Below are positions 62,291 to 64,000 of a DNA stretch of 64,000 nt, in pieces. The notes below the pieces were generated by a model. That model was not told the origin of the DNA. It saw nothing but the letters and a program-made list of their open reading frames with translations, and searched no databases. The stretch's first letter is position 1, and each line of letters starts with the position of its first letter. This DNA comes from Mugil cephalus. Its lineage: Eukaryota; Chordata; Actinopteri; Mugiliformes; Mugilidae. The position numbers and the translations under genes are program-made. The stretch lies in contig NC_061774.1 of assembly GCF_022458985.1 (NCBI RefSeq), forward strand, positions 6,934,616-6,998,615. The letters are read 5' to 3'.

Positions 62291-64000
62291 AGGTGGGGCT
62301 CAGGTCTAGGTGGGTGGTACATGTCTAACAAACATCCACAACCCAAAAGGCAGTGGTCATAATGGTCAAAAAGACAGCCAGGGGAGAACTGGGTGTGGCT
62401 AAGCAGCATGTTGACTCCTCCTACTCTGGAACAGCCCATTAGTCCACACCTGAGGAGGGTTAGCTTGATTGCTCCTGGTGTATAAAAGGCACAACTCAAT
62501 AGGCTGCTGTAATGTCATGAGACACAGGAGACGATTGCAAAGTCCTTTAATAAATTAATCAAAATGGGGTCTGGCTTCTGCTGAAGATATTTATGTGTCG
62601 GTTTGAGGAAAGAGACTGTGTTGGTGAAGTACACATGGGAGTTTTTTTATTTTTTTTTTTATTTTCCCACAAATATGAGCCACACGTTTTGGAGAGTATT
62701 TTTGCCATATACAAGGTCTGTGGTGAAAATGTCCCCAAATAAGCAGGGAATCAGGGAGTTTTCAGGGGTCAAACCACCACACAGCAGCAACATGCTTTGA
62801 AATGATGATTTCCAGAAGAACCCAGTGGGACACAGGACTGAGCAACAATTCTAAAATGGCAGAGGATTAGCAGCACCCGAGGAAGTGGATCAGCACCCAG
62901 AAGACTGACCAATGCCACCTGAAACGATCATAGATGATGTGGACGACATTTGTAAGTAGAAGTCATCTACTTTTACACTTTATATCTTCTGTGGCTGAGT
63001 ACAACTTCTTCAGTTAGCTTAATTCCTCCGTGTCATGCTACGTGGCATTGCATCACGTTTCTACATGTGCTGCCAAATTTGACTTTATTTGCGGTAGAAT
63101 CTCAATCTTGTAGGCTGGAAGCAACACATCATTGTCATAAATACAGGCCCCTGAAACACACGGGAGCCATTTTGAGGTGGTATTTGACTGGTGTTGAGCT
63201 TTGTCTTCAGCCGTTAGTATTGTGCCTTCGTCTGGTCTGCTAACACACACTGAAGTCTGAGGAAAGTGTGTGTTTTTGAGTTGAACTGTGGAGTTGCATC
63301 ATCAGAGTTCATACGATCCTCATTGTTAGTTCGTAGACGTCCTCTGGTGAAGATGGAGGCCTCGAGGAAATATCCTTTTCTGTTTCTTGTGATAAAAACA
63401 TTTTCTCTGAAACGGCCGCACCACTGTAGGAAGTAATCCCCAAAACTAATTGGAAAGTGACATCATAAAAGCATTTCTGTGTATGCATGCCTAGAAACAT
63501 TACAAAACACAGAGTCTGTGATGCTCAGCTGACAGGGTCACGGAAGGAAACCAGATAAGAGTTATGGTCACTCCTATGGAGGAGGAGCGAAAGACCACAA
63601 TTGTCTCTTTTCCTCTGTCTCTTCTGTCTCTTTGGTGAGAAGCCAGGAGACATTCAGCTGTCTTAAATTCACGCGCACACACCCTTAGGCACATACATGC
63701 GTCGTCTTCCTGGGGAAAAGATTATTTCTCCCTCCCGGCTCACTTTACAGAACCAACACTGAATCGGTGTCAGAGCAGCAGACGAGAAAGGCTGCGAACC
63801 GTCTCCTTCCCTCGCTCTCTTGGGCATTAACGGTAGTGACAGTCGTGCCTGATGGACAGGGCAGGAAAGGAGGAGGAGGAGGAGAAAAATATCTGACGTT
63901 TACTTAAATAGCAGCAAGAGAGGGGGAGAACAGGCAGAGATGACCCGTCTCCTAGTCACGTGTCAGCGCTTGTGTCTGTGCCAGGCAAATTCTTCGCTGC
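62291..64000. other. Intergenic, possible upstream region of a gene beyond the window
   Basis: No exon was recognised. The final 300 bases turn GA-rich and more complex (GGA repeats at about 63865-63885) and could belong to a promoter or 5' UTR of a gene to the right; this is a guess. Confidence 0.3.

Overview
The window is vertebrate nuclear DNA, almost certainly from a teleost fish. Genes are split into many short exons with GT/AG introns, intergenic DNA carries Tc1-like and hAT-like transposon debris typical of ray-finned fish, and the proteins are close to but distinct from their human orthologues. I cannot name the species from sequence alone. Gene calls rest on reading exons by eye and comparing them with remembered family sequences; no search was run.

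Layout: (1) 206-13012, plus strand: the 3' two thirds of med12 (Mediator kinase-module subunit), 28 exons ending in a glutamine-rich tail. (2) 14366-16565, minus: mars2, mitochondrial methionyl-tRNA synthetase, three exons, tail to tail with med12. (3) 17828-20675, plus: a NIPA2-type magnesium transporter, divergent from mars2. (4) 21008-28700: transposon-rich DNA with an internally deleted Tc1 element, a broken CALHM-family channel gene on the minus strand, and a decayed near-full-length Tc1 element. (5) 28795-30620, plus: an intronless coiled-coil locus of unknown family. It has CRE and TATA elements in front, near-identical 102-bp coding repeats, one frameshift and two nonsense codons. (6) 32540-50960: timm8a (minus), btk (minus), rpl36a (plus), gla (minus), the same order and orientation as on human Xq22. 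btk and rpl36a are head to head; rpl36a and gla converge. (7) 50961-64000: about 13 kb with no convincing gene, containing repeats, one exon-like open frame (60470-60761, minus) and AT-rich clusters of homeodomain-type TAATTA motifs.

Functionally the genes are mostly housekeeping (transcription co-regulation, mitochondrial translation and import, ribosome, lysosomal glycosidase), with btk as the tissue-restricted exception in B and myeloid cells. There is no operon-like logic; the meaningful associations are the shared intergenic promoters (mars2/nipa2, btk/rpl36a) and convergent 3' ends. The most unusual object is the intronless coiled-coil locus at 29134-30491. The best regulatory candidates are a CTCF-like motif between btk and rpl36a, ETS/PU.1-like sites at the btk first exon, and the TAATTA cluster at 53954-54094.
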